The notes under the pieces: model-generated
What the model was told of the DNA's origin: nothing
The model's database searches: none
The model's input: only the letters and a program-made list of their open reading frames with translations
Made by a program: the position numbers and the translations under genes
Shown: piece after piece, positions 28,030 to 36,435 of the stretch
Position numbering within the stretch: the stretch's first letter is position 1
Layout: each line of letters starts with the position of its first letter
Source: Spirobacillus cienkowskii
Lineage (GTDB): Bacteria; Bdellovibrionota_B; Oligoflexia; Silvanigrellales; Silvanigrellaceae
DNA length: 64,000 nucleotides
Direction: 5' to 3'
NCBI RefSeq assembly: GCF_037081835.1
Contig: NZ_CP146516.1
Coordinates: 829,501-893,500, forward strand

Positions 28030-28044
28030 GAATTTAAAACTCCC

Positions 28045-29988
28045 TTATTGTCTTTCTTTTTTTTTGCTCGCAACTGCATTGAGTACTTTTTCTGCAGAAG
28101 AATAACCAAGTAGCAAAATTTCTGGGTTATTGTAAGTGTTGCTGAGTTTTTTAAAAATAACAACAGCAGGTAATCCATTAATTTTCCATGTACTGAGTAG
28201 ACTTTCAATGTCTGATGATAAATCGGAATAGTCTAATTGGACAGGAATATAGTTTTGATTTAATAAATTAATAAGTTCTTGGTTTTTCCACGTGGTGTTT
28301 TTCATTTCCAAACAGGCAGCACACCAATCTGCCCAGATATCTATAAGTAGAGGTTTTTGTTGTTGCTGTGCTTGCTTAATAGCAGAATTAAGATCTTTTT
28401 CCCATAAAATAGTTTGGCTTTTTAAATTTTTTGTTGTTATAGGTTTTTCTATAAAACCATTTGTTGTAAATAAAGTAATAAAAAGAGTAACTAAAGTTAA
28501 AGGAAGAATTAAAATTGTTCGAGATATTTTTCCTATCTGAGTTTTTTTAGTAGAAAAATAAATAGCTAAAGCAATAAATAATAAACAAACAATTAGTACT
28601 AAAAAATCAGGTTTTGTATATATAATTTTTGTGACTTCAAATTCTTGTAATAAACTTTTAAGATAATAAAAAGTTAAAGCAAACATCATTGATGCAAATA
28701 AATATTTAATAAAAATTAGGAGTCTTGGTAATTTTGGTACTTTTGTTAGTTTTTTACTAAATAAGGTTAATGCAATGTATGGTAAACCAAAACCTAAAGC
28801 ATAAAAAAACATAAAAGTAAATCCGGTAATTGGATTTTTATTTTGTGCAATGAGTAACAAAATTGTACTTAATACTGGCCCTGTGCAAGGCGCAGAAATT
28901 AAACCAGACACTGTTCCCATCGTAAAAATAGCTGTTCTTGGATACTTTTTAGAAATAGGAACTTTACTTGCAAGTGTTTGAATTGTACTCATTTGAAAAA
29001 AACCAAGCATCGAAATACCAAGAATAAACATCAAGATTGCAATGGTTATATTGACAATTGGACTTGCTAAATGGGCTCCAAATACACTGCCGCTCATACC
29101 TGCAAAAACACCAAGTATTGAATACGTAATAATCATTCCTAGTACATAAAAAAATGATAATGTTCTTTTATGAATAATTTTTCCATATTGCAGCATGACG
29201 TTTAAAGTAATGGGTATCATCGGATAAACACAGGGAGTTAAATTTGTTAGCAATCCTGCTAAAAGTAAAATTGGAAATAGGATCCAACTTCTAGCAACGA
29301 TAGCATCTTGCACTGCAACGGCAAGAGAGTCATTTAATACAATAAAAGAATTGTTTGGATTGGCTTCATTCTGTTTATTTTGATTGACGTCTAAAGCTGT
29401 TGGTTCTTTTATTTCTGGATTAATAAAGTTTTCAAAACTATTATTAAGTAACGATAACTGCATCGTTTCTGTTTTTTGCAATGGGTTTGAATGTTGTCCA
29501 ATTGCAAGAGGAAGCACTAATTTGCTGGGTGTGAGACAAACAGAATGAGAACAAGATTGCACATCAATTTCAAGCATGGCATTATTTTGTTGTTTTTTAG
29601 AAATTAAAATAGAAAACTTGGCATTGTTTTTAAAGATTTTTTTTTCTTTTTTATAAAATGGGTCAAAATATATTTCTGCAGGATGATTTGGGATATATTT
29701 TAAAGGAAGTGGAAAAATATTAGGTTGGACAAGGTGAAATTTTAACTTTTCTTCATAAATTTTAAAGTTTTCTTTAGTGATAAGTTGTAATTGAATATTT
29801 TTGTCGTTAATTGACATAATTTTAAATTGAACAACATCGTGTAATTTAATATTATTGTTTTCAAATGTGTTGAAATTTGTTTTAAAAGGTTCATTTTTTT
29901 GCGCATAACTCTGTTGGGTGTATTTAAATACCATTATGATTGTTAAAAAATACATAATTTTTATTAGATAAAATTTAAGAGTTCTCAC
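28045..29988 (-). CDS. dsbD: Thiol:disulfide interchange protein DsbD
   Basis: I prefer the GTG at 29988 (agga 6-7 bases upstream; 647 aa) to a TTG four codons before. A signal/anchor helix is followed by an N-terminal DsbD-alpha domain with C-S-H-S-V-C-L-T-P near 155. The membrane domain carries the redox Cys in N-L-T-P-C-V-Y-P-M-I-P and S-A-P-C-T-G-P-V. A C-terminal thioredoxin domain has W-A-D-W-C-A-A-C. DsbD carries electrons from cytosolic thioredoxin to periplasmic partners such as CcmH. Together with the fused ccmF-ccmH nearby, this forms a plausible cytochrome c thiol-reduction path. Confidence 0.95.
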   Translation of the reverse strand: MRTLKFYLIKIMYFLTIIMVFKYTQQSYAQKNEPFKTNFNTFENNNIKLHDVVQFKIMSINDKNIQLQLITKENFKIYEEKLKFHLVQPNIFPLPLKYIPNHPAEIYFDPFYKKEKKIFKNNAKFSILISKKQQNNAMLEIDVQSCSHSVCLTPSKLVLPLAIGQHSNPLQKTETMQLSLLNNSFENFINPEIKEPTALDVNQNKQNEANPNNSFIVLNDSLAVAVQDAIVARSWILFPILLLAGLLTNLTPCVYPMIPITLNVMLQYGKIIHKRTLSFFYVLGMIITYSILGVFAGMSGSVFGAHLASPIVNITIAILMFILGISMLGFFQMSTIQTLASKVPISKKYPRTAIFTMGTVSGLISAPCTGPVLSTILLLIAQNKNPITGFTFMFFYALGFGLPYIALTLFSKKLTKVPKLPRLLIFIKYLFASMMFALTFYYLKSLLQEFEVTKIIYTKPDFLVLIVCLLFIALAIYFSTKKTQIGKISRTILILPLTLVTLFITLFTTNGFIEKPITTKNLKSQTILWEKDLNSAIKQAQQQQKPLLIDIWADWCAACLEMKNTTWKNQELINLLNQNYIPVQLDYSDLSSDIESLLSTWKINGLPAVVIFKKLSNTYNNPEILLLGYSSAEKVLNAVASKKKERQ

Positions 29989-30014
29989 GTTATTCCTCAA
30001 TCGTCTTTCTAAAA

Positions 30015-30043
30015 TTGACCATTTGTTCTAGCATAAGTAAATT
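30015..30043 (+). promoter_or_regulatory. Possible sigma-70-type promoter of gpmI
   Basis: TTGACC at 30015-30020 and TAAATT at 30038-30043 are separated by 17 bases, about 55 bases upstream of the gpmI ATG. Both boxes are partial matches in AT-rich DNA, so this is a weak call. Confidence 0.3.
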
Positions 30044-30098
30044 ATTTACGCTTCGTGTCATGTTATATAACGAGGCTTAGTTTGGAGCAAAAAATACA

Positions 30099-31853
30099 AT
30101 GGTCTTATCAAATACATTTCAATTAAAACGCACCCGCCCCGCCCAAGAGAAGTTAAAAATATTAACGATTGTCATGGATGGAGTTGGGGTTGCAAATCCA
30201 GAGTCAAACATTTCACAAGAGCTGTCCAAAAGCCAGAACGGCATTTTGCCATCAGAAGCATTTTTTGGGGGTAATGCGGTGAATGCCGCGTACACTCCCC
30301 ATTTAGCGCAATTGTTTTCGGGTTCTTTGTTTAGAACTTTAAAAGCTCACGGTACTGCAGTCGGTTTACCAAGCGATGAGGATATGGGCAACAGTGAAGT
30401 GGGCCATAATGCTTTGGGTTCAGGACGTATTTTTGCGCAAGGTGCAAAACTTGTTAACAGCGCATTGCAGTCTGGCGACCTATTTCGAGGTGAAGCTTGG
30501 CAGCACGTTGTGTCCAATCGCGCTGGTTTAAAAAATACGCAAAATACTTTACATTTTTGTGGTCTGTTGTCTGATGGCAATGTGCATAGCCATATTGAGC
30601 ATCTGTTTGAGTTAATTCGTGGCGCTAAAAAAGAAGGTGTAAAAAAAATTAGACTTCATGTTTTGCTGGATGGAAGAGATGTTGGTCCTCTGAGTGCATT
30701 AGACTACGTTGATACATTGAATCAATTTTTATCTGAAATCAATTCTGCAAATTTTGATTGTCGTGTGGCGTCAGGGGGTGGAAGAACCTTTGTCACTATG
30801 GATCGTTACGAAAGTGATTGGTCTATTGTAGAAAGAGGTTACAACGCTCATATATTGGGTGAAGGAAGAAAGTTTGGTTCGTTAAGTGATGCAATTACCA
30901 GTTTGCGTTCAGAAAAAAATTATTTTGATCAAGACTTGCCCCCTTTTGTCATTACAGAAAATGAAATTCCAATAGGGACTGTTAATGACGAAGATAGTTT
31001 TGTATTTTTTAATTTTCGGGGAGATCGCGCTATACAAATAAGTCGCGCGCTTACAGAACAAAATTTTCCAGCATTTCAAAGAAAAAGATTTCCAAAAATT
31101 TATTATGCAGGAATGATGCAATATGATGGCGATCTCAAGCTTCCTGAACATTTTTTAGTGAGTCCCCCAGCAATCGATAAAACACTGACAGAACTCTTGA
31201 GCGCCGCATCGGTTAAGCAATTTGCTTGCAGTGAAACTCAAAAATATGGACATGTGACTTATTTTTGGAATGGCAATAGAACAGGAAAATTTGTTTCTAA
31301 TTTTGAAAATTATGTAGAAATACCTTCAGATTTGTGTGCCTTTGATCAGCGTCCATGGATGAAGTCAGCAGAAATTGCAGACGAAACTATAAAACAAATG
31401 CATGCTAATTCGTTTGAAATAGGTCGCATTAATTTTGCAAATGGTGACATGGTTGGCCACACTGGTAACTTTAATGCCGCTGTGTTGGCTGTTGCTGCGG
31501 TAGATCTTGCTTTGGGTCGTATTATGCAAGCCGCTAAAGAAACACACACAATTTTGCTTGTACTCGCCGATCATGGCAATGCTGATGAAATGTTTGAATT
31601 GGATAAAAAAACAAAAAAAGTTGTGTTCGATAAAAATGGCCAACCCAAATTAAAAACAAGCCATACTCTAGCTCCTGTGCCTTTTGCAATATTTAATGCC
31701 GAAGCATTGGAGCAATCGATAACGTTAAAAGAAAATTTAGAAAATGCGGGTTTAGCCAATGTGGCGGCGACCGTTTTAGATTTGGCAGGGTTTGAACAAC
31801 CAAATTTTTATGAGCCTTCTCTTATTCAGTTTGATGATCCAAAAAAAAAATAA
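30099..31853 (+). CDS. gpmI: 2,3-bisphosphoglycerate-independent phosphoglycerate mutase
   Basis: A 584-residue protein, longer than the usual 510-550. The catalytic and metal-binding motifs are clear: I-V-M-D-G-V-G near 25, the Ser motif D-M-G-N-S-E-V-G-H near 97, H-V-L-L-D-G-R-D-V-G near 187, then L-A-D-H-G-N-A-D-E-M near 490 and G-D-M-V-G-H-T-G-N near 450. It interconverts 3- and 2-phosphoglycerate in glycolysis. The frame ends in a ten-A run (31841-31850) just before TAA, and mazG follows in the -1 frame. Confidence 0.96.
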   Translation: MVLSNTFQLKRTRPAQEKLKILTIVMDGVGVANPESNISQELSKSQNGILPSEAFFGGNAVNAAYTPHLAQLFSGSLFRTLKAHGTAVGLPSDEDMGNSEVGHNALGSGRIFAQGAKLVNSALQSGDLFRGEAWQHVVSNRAGLKNTQNTLHFCGLLSDGNVHSHIEHLFELIRGAKKEGVKKIRLHVLLDGRDVGPLSALDYVDTLNQFLSEINSANFDCRVASGGGRTFVTMDRYESDWSIVERGYNAHILGEGRKFGSLSDAITSLRSEKNYFDQDLPPFVITENEIPIGTVNDEDSFVFFNFRGDRAIQISRALTEQNFPAFQRKRFPKIYYAGMMQYDGDLKLPEHFLVSPPAIDKTLTELLSAASVKQFACSETQKYGHVTYFWNGNRTGKFVSNFENYVEIPSDLCAFDQRPWMKSAEIADETIKQMHANSFEIGRINFANGDMVGHTGNFNAAVLAVAAVDLALGRIMQAAKETHTILLVLADHGNADEMFELDKKTKKVVFDKNGQPKLKTSHTLAPVPFAIFNAEALEQSITLKENLENAGLANVAATVLDLAGFEQPNFYEPSLIQFDDPKKK

Positions 31854-31912
31854 ATCATCAAAACGTTCAGGCACAAAATAATGCAACTCCTAAAATTGGA
31901 AATTCTTTAAAA

Positions 31913-32803
31913 TTGTCTTCGCAAAATAATTATTATTATGCAAAAATTGCAATTGAATTTGCTGAAACCATTGCAAAATTGCGTGCTCCAGATGGGTGTC
32001 CTTGGGATAGAGAACAAACTTTTGGGAGTTTGCGTTCTTATTTAATAGAAGAAGCTTATGAAGTGGTTGATGCGATAACAAAATACGAACAAAAACCCTC
32101 ACAAGATTTGAGTCAGAATTTTTGTGATGAGCTTGGTGACGTGTTACTACAAGTTTATTTGCATGCGCAAATTGCTTCAGAAGCCCAGGTTTTTTCAATC
32201 AATCATGTTTTTAACGCAATTAATAAAAAAATGATTGATAGACATCCGCATGTTTTTAATAAAACACAACAAGATATTAAAACTGCAGATGATGTGGCAA
32301 CGCAATGGGAGCAAATAAAAGAACAAGCACAGCCTCAAAACATGAGCAAAGTAAATTCATTATTAAAAAAAGCATTAAAAAAACGATCTCTTCCTACTTT
32401 AAATTTTGCATCAGAAATTTCTAAAAGGGCAAAAGCAGTTGGCTTTAGCTGGCCACAATGCTCTCAAGTTTTTTCTGATGTGCTTTCAGAAGTTAAAGAG
32501 TTGCAGATAGAGCTTGAAGTTGAGCGTATCGACCCTGTGCGTGTGGTCGATGAAATTGGTGATGTGATTTTTGCGATGTCTAATCTCGTGCAGTTTCTTA
32601 AAGAAACAGCAGACGGATGTAGCCATTTTGATTTTGATTTCATTGTTCGTGCAGCAATAGAAAAATTTATCAATAGATTTTTTGAAATGGAAAAAATTAT
32701 GCAAGAAAAAAATATGCAACTTACTTATGAAACTGCAAAACAACTCAGTTTGGATACTTGGAATGAGTTGTGGAGCAATGCTAAAAAAAGACGTTATTGT
32801 TGA
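31913..32803 (+). CDS. mazG: Nucleoside triphosphate pyrophosphohydrolase MazG
   Basis: A 296-residue protein with two MazG folds. The first starts L-R-A-P-D-G-C-P-W-D-R-E-Q-T-F and continues E-E-A-Y-E-V-V-D-A-I and D-E-L-G-D-V-L-L-Q-V, the EExxE/ExxD Mg-binding helices. The second repeats D-E-I-G-D-V-I-F-A-M near 215. MazG hydrolyses NTPs, including aberrant ones and, in some bacteria, affects (p)ppGpp. The start is unusual: the frame is open back to 31838 but has no ATG or GTG. A TTG at 31913 gives a normal N-terminus, though its ribosome site is poor. Confidence 0.92.
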   Translation: MSSQNNYYYAKIAIEFAETIAKLRAPDGCPWDREQTFGSLRSYLIEEAYEVVDAITKYEQKPSQDLSQNFCDELGDVLLQVYLHAQIASEAQVFSINHVFNAINKKMIDRHPHVFNKTQQDIKTADDVATQWEQIKEQAQPQNMSKVNSLLKKALKKRSLPTLNFASEISKRAKAVGFSWPQCSQVFSDVLSEVKELQIELEVERIDPVRVVDEIGDVIFAMSNLVQFLKETADGCSHFDFDFIVRAAIEKFINRFFEMEKIMQEKNMQLTYETAKQLSLDTWNELWSNAKKRRYC

Positions 32804-32883
32804 GAGTAAAACCTTGCCAAAGATCGAATTGCGTAGCAAGGTTAGTAACCGTTGTAGTCAGAATTGATAAAGGATAAAGTATT

Positions 32884-33879
32884 ATGGTCTTAAAAAATTT
32901 ATTTGGAAAAAAACAGCAATCAAAAAAATTTGATAATGCACAGCATAGTGCAGATGCAAACTCATCTGAAGAACCGAGCGAAGCAGAAGGATCACAGCAA
33001 CCAAGCGAGCCTGTTCCATCTGTCCATTTAGAGGCAGCAATGATTGAAAATGCGCGCTTAGACGCGCCAGAAAATAGAGCAAAAGTGTATCAAGAATTGT
33101 TGTTTTCCGATCTGCTTCTTGCATTATCCGATACCAATTCATCAGAAGAGTCTGAACAAAATCAAGTGGCTCAAGAAAACTCAAGTGTGAATGTTGCAAT
33201 TTTGTCCAATGCCCAAGGTGTTCAATTTGCTGCTGCATTTACCAGTGCTGCTGCTGCTCGGAGATGGCGCTCAGAAGGTGGCCAATATGTTTCAATTCGT
33301 GGGCAAGATATTTTTAAGTTATTAGAGCCCAGCCCAGCTGAAGTGATTGTGATAAATCCTGGAAGCGCTCCATTTATTGTACTTAACAAACTGGAATACA
33401 AGCAACTTGCTATGGGGATTGTGCCACAAACCCAACGTAGCCCTGTTCAAGTTGCGGTTTCCAATGAGCAATCACCAGAGGCATCTTCTGAAGGGATGCA
33501 AATTGCATTTCCTCCAGACGTTTTTAACGAACTACAAAAGGAGCATGCGTTAAAAATTTTGAGCAATATTGAAAATGTTGAAGCAGCAGCTCTTGGTGCC
33601 ATATTGCCGCCTCAAGCTCCTCAAGACTCAGGATGGTTGCGTACTGTTTTTTTAAGAGTCAATAATGTTGAAACAAATCAAGAAAAAATACAGACTTTTT
33701 GCATGGATATTCGTGACAAAATGAAACAAGATAACGACTTTTTTGTTGAAACCCAGTTTGAAGTTGGTGTCATGCCTGACCCTAATTTTTGGATGGCAAT
33801 GCATCAAAATAAGTTTATTTTGCTCGATAAAAATCCGCCTAATATTACTGCTCCTGAAAATAATACAATGGAATCCTAA
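32884..33879 (+). CDS. SseB-like protein
   Basis: A 331-residue soluble protein. A polar, Ser/Glu-rich leader (residues 10-50) precedes an SseB N-terminal-like domain (about 60-175) with L-L-F-S-D-L-L-L-A, then V-Q-F-A-A-A-F-T-S-A-A-A-A-R-R-W and V-I-N-P-G-S-A-P-F-I-V-L. The second half (about 220-330) resembles the SseB C-terminal domain: A-L-K-I-L-S…V-E-A-A-A-L-G, W-L-R-T-V-F-L-R-V. SseB-family proteins have an unclear cytosolic role. Good aagga ribosome site; it precedes kdsD by 27 bases. Confidence 0.75.
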   Translation: MVLKNLFGKKQQSKKFDNAQHSADANSSEEPSEAEGSQQPSEPVPSVHLEAAMIENARLDAPENRAKVYQELLFSDLLLALSDTNSSEESEQNQVAQENSSVNVAILSNAQGVQFAAAFTSAAAARRWRSEGGQYVSIRGQDIFKLLEPSPAEVIVINPGSAPFIVLNKLEYKQLAMGIVPQTQRSPVQVAVSNEQSPEASSEGMQIAFPPDVFNELQKEHALKILSNIENVEAAALGAILPPQAPQDSGWLRTVFLRVNNVETNQEKIQTFCMDIRDKMKQDNDFFVETQFEVGVMPDPNFWMAMHQNKFILLDKNPPNITAPENNTMES

Positions 33880-33906
33880 AAATTACATTGCGAAGGACTT
33901 TTCAAC

Positions 33907-34917
33907 ATGGAAAATGCAATTTTAAAAAGTGCCGCAGAACGAGCTGAACATCTTTCGCAAGCATTATTTTGGTATAAAGAATCTTTATATCAAAATGATG
34001 AATTTAAAAAAAATTTTTTACTTCTCAAGAATGAGCTTGTTGCATGTGCTCGGGAAAATCATTCTTCTAAGCACGTATTTTTTATTGCTGTTGGCAAGTC
34101 AGCGCAAGTTGCGCAGCTTGCTGTGTCGATGCTAGTGAGTGTTGGAATTCTTGCGCGTTTTGTGCATCCTACAGAAGCCTATCACGGTGATCTTGGTGTT
34201 GTAGGTAAAGGTGATACCGTTATTATTATTTCAAATAATGGAAAAAGTGCTGAGTTATTGCAATTGCTAGAAGGCTTGCAAGAGCGTCAGGTGGTTCTTT
34301 TTGCAATCACATCAAAACAAGACTCTCCGCTTGCAAAGGCGGCACAACATATTCTTTTAATACCACCTGTAGATGAAATGTGTCCTTTGACGCAAGCGCC
34401 AATTACCAGTACCGTCACATCTCTTGCGTTATGTCAGTTGCTCGTTGCTGCAACTGTTGAATTTCGTAACTACTCCATTGAACAATATGCAAAAAATCAT
34501 CCTGGTGGCGCAATTGGTAAAAGAATTTTTCTTAAAGCAGATTCTCTTATGATTCGAGGAAAAGATTTGCCTTTGGTAGAACACAACTCTCTCTTTCAGC
34601 ATGTTGTTTCTGTTTTTACAAAGTTTTCTAAAGCAGCGGTGTTGGTTGTCGATGGTGAAAGATTTTTAGGCTTAATTGCCGAAAAAGATTTGCGCAAGGC
34701 AATGGAAAAATATGGGCCTCGTGTTTTTGAATTGAATGCTGCTGAAATTATGAATCCTCATCCTACAATTGTTCCTCCAGGCTTATTGGCAATAGAAGCG
34801 TTGCAAATTATGAATTCAAAAACACCGTCATTTAATATTTTGCCAGTTGTAGACAAAAACGGTTATGCCGTAGGCTTGTTAAGAATGCTTGATTTTATTG
34901 CGGCAGGTGTTTGCTAA
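33907..34917 (+). CDS. kdsD: Arabinose-5-phosphate isomerase KdsD (KpsF/GutQ family)
   Basis: A 336-residue protein with an N-terminal SIS domain (I-A-V-G-K-S-A-Q-V-A near 57; I-I-I-S-N-N-G-K-S-A-E near 110; I-T-S-T-V-T-S near 165). The KpsF/GutQ signature K-N-H-P-G-G-A-I-G-K follows, and then two CBS domains (about 215-336). It converts ribulose-5-phosphate to arabinose-5-phosphate for Kdo and LPS synthesis. It converges with the next gene, their stops overlapping by 3 bases. Confidence 0.93.
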   Translation: MENAILKSAAERAEHLSQALFWYKESLYQNDEFKKNFLLLKNELVACARENHSSKHVFFIAVGKSAQVAQLAVSMLVSVGILARFVHPTEAYHGDLGVVGKGDTVIIISNNGKSAELLQLLEGLQERQVVLFAITSKQDSPLAKAAQHILLIPPVDEMCPLTQAPITSTVTSLALCQLLVAATVEFRNYSIEQYAKNHPGGAIGKRIFLKADSLMIRGKDLPLVEHNSLFQHVVSVFTKFSKAAVLVVDGERFLGLIAEKDLRKAMEKYGPRVFELNAAEIMNPHPTIVPPGLLAIEALQIMNSKTPSFNILPVVDKNGYAVGLLRMLDFIAAGVC

Positions 34918-35876
34918 TGTTTTATATTATTTTTTTTAATTTCTAACTTTTCTAGCGCATTTAAAGCTAGGGTTCTGATTTTAACATCTTGGTGATACTT
35001 TGAAAGCCATATGATTTCACGTTTGATGTCACCTCCTGCAACCTTTTGCATAATTGGAAATAAGCGAAACTCAACCCATGTTGGCTCGCGGCGAAAGCTG
35101 AGAAGCCAGGTTTGTGGGTTGTTAGCAACAATTTGAGCGATTTGATCAGAAAAGGTTTCGCGATATGAAGTTGTTGTGGCGGCAAAAATAATATTTAAAT
35201 GGTTAAATTCTGTTTCTGATAATTTGGTTTTTCTTTTTATCGTTTCGTTTAAATAGCGATTCATTAAAATTGGCGTCCAAATTCTGACCATATCTGGATA
35301 ACGAACGGTTTCGCCGCTTTTGGCAAGTAATCCATAATCATTTGGGCCTTGTAGCTGAGAATTATTTTTTTCACGAATTTCATGTGCGACACGTTTAATC
35401 CAGCTGTTTAATGCTTGGAGATAACCGGCTTCATTTGCGGCTTTTAATTTATCTATCCAACTACTTAACAAACCTTTATCAATTTCGCGTTCGATCACCA
35501 TTGTTGCCTCTGGTATTTCAGCCAACAGAGCGAGAGAAAGAAAGCCTTGTTCTCCTGCTTTGGGGATAAAATCTTTTTCGGCCAAGATTTTTTTCATAAA
35601 ATCTTGCAGAGCTTTTTTGCAACCAGGGAGTTTATGATCCTTTAATCCAGCAACCAGATGTTCTCGTGTTTGATCGATTGGAATGATATCTTGCGCCATT
35701 TTTTTTAAAAAATCGTTTTGTTCACTATAATTAGAACAAAAATTTGCAATAAATTCCTTAGGATTTTTAACGGCAGTCTTTTCTTCGGAAAGTGCGGTTG
35801 TTTCGGTTTCGTGTGTTGCAAATCCTAAAGAAGGAGTGGTGAGCATTAAAATATAAAAAAAATATCTTTTCATCAT
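34914..35876 (-). CDS. Secreted/periplasmic hypothetical protein
   Basis: A 320-residue protein with a signal peptide (residues 1-20, ending G-F-A-T). The rest is mostly helical and has a HEAT-like feel near the end (W-L-S-K-Y-H-Q-D-V-K-I-R-T-L-A-L-N-A-L). Its start overlaps the stop of the upstream 152-residue gene (ATGA), so the two form an operon. No family is recognised. A role in the envelope is inferred from the signal peptide only. Confidence 0.7.
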   Translation of the reverse strand: MMKRYFFYILMLTTPSLGFATHETETTALSEEKTAVKNPKEFIANFCSNYSEQNDFLKKMAQDIIPIDQTREHLVAGLKDHKLPGCKKALQDFMKKILAEKDFIPKAGEQGFLSLALLAEIPEATMVIEREIDKGLLSSWIDKLKAANEAGYLQALNSWIKRVAHEIREKNNSQLQGPNDYGLLAKSGETVRYPDMVRIWTPILMNRYLNETIKRKTKLSETEFNHLNIIFAATTTSYRETFSDQIAQIVANNPQTWLLSFRREPTWVEFRLFPIMQKVAGGDIKREIIWLSKYHQDVKIRTLALNALEKLEIKKNNIKH

Positions 35877-36331
35877 AAAATCTCCACGTTCCAGATAGTA
35901 GTTTGGTTTGAATTGTTTTTAAAAGTAAATATAATTTTTTTTGCTTTATTGTCTTCTTTCATTTTAACAGCAAACTCAGAAGCGGCATACATTTGATTAT
36001 GATGTTCTAAATTTTTACTTTGATTAAAATTACCTTTAGTAAAAAATAAAGCAAAAGTTTTAAATGGGTTGTAATTGTATTCTTTAGCGTTTTCGATTGG
36101 AAAGCAAATACACACTTTTTTTTGAAATGTATCTTGCAGTTCAATTTCTAAGGCTTTAATACTTTGTACCACAAGACTCCTGTGAGTTGGAAATGTAATT
36201 TTTTCTAAACATAATAAAGGGATTAAGCTCTTTTTTAATGCTAAAAAGCGCTGTTGTGCAAGAAACCAAGAGACTCCAAGCCAAATTGTAAAGATTGCAA
36301 AAACAAAATGAAAAACAAAATTAGCAAGCAA
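35873..36331 (-). CDS. Membrane-anchored hypothetical protein, TTG start
   Basis: The frame is open far upstream and into relA/spoT on the other strand, but the only well-placed ribosome site (aaggaga) lies 7 bases before a TTG at 36331. That gives 152 residues: a single N-terminal membrane helix (about 2-22, FHFVFAIFTIWLGVSWFL) and a soluble domain of about 125 residues. It overlaps the signal-peptide gene by 4 bases. The product is unrecognised; the leftward pair is divergent from relA/spoT. Confidence 0.6.
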   Translation of the reverse strand: MLANFVFHFVFAIFTIWLGVSWFLAQQRFLALKKSLIPLLCLEKITFPTHRSLVVQSIKALEIELQDTFQKKVCICFPIENAKEYNYNPFKTFALFFTKGNFNQSKNLEHHNQMYAASEFAVKMKEDNKAKKIIFTFKNNSNQTTIWNVEIL

Positions 36332-36435
36332 AAAACTCTCCTTAACTTTACAAAATAGCCGTATATGTGCAAAATCAATTTTGCAAATTATTGCATAAGC
36401 TGCACCAAGCTTAGCAAATAGGGAGTATTTCCTAA

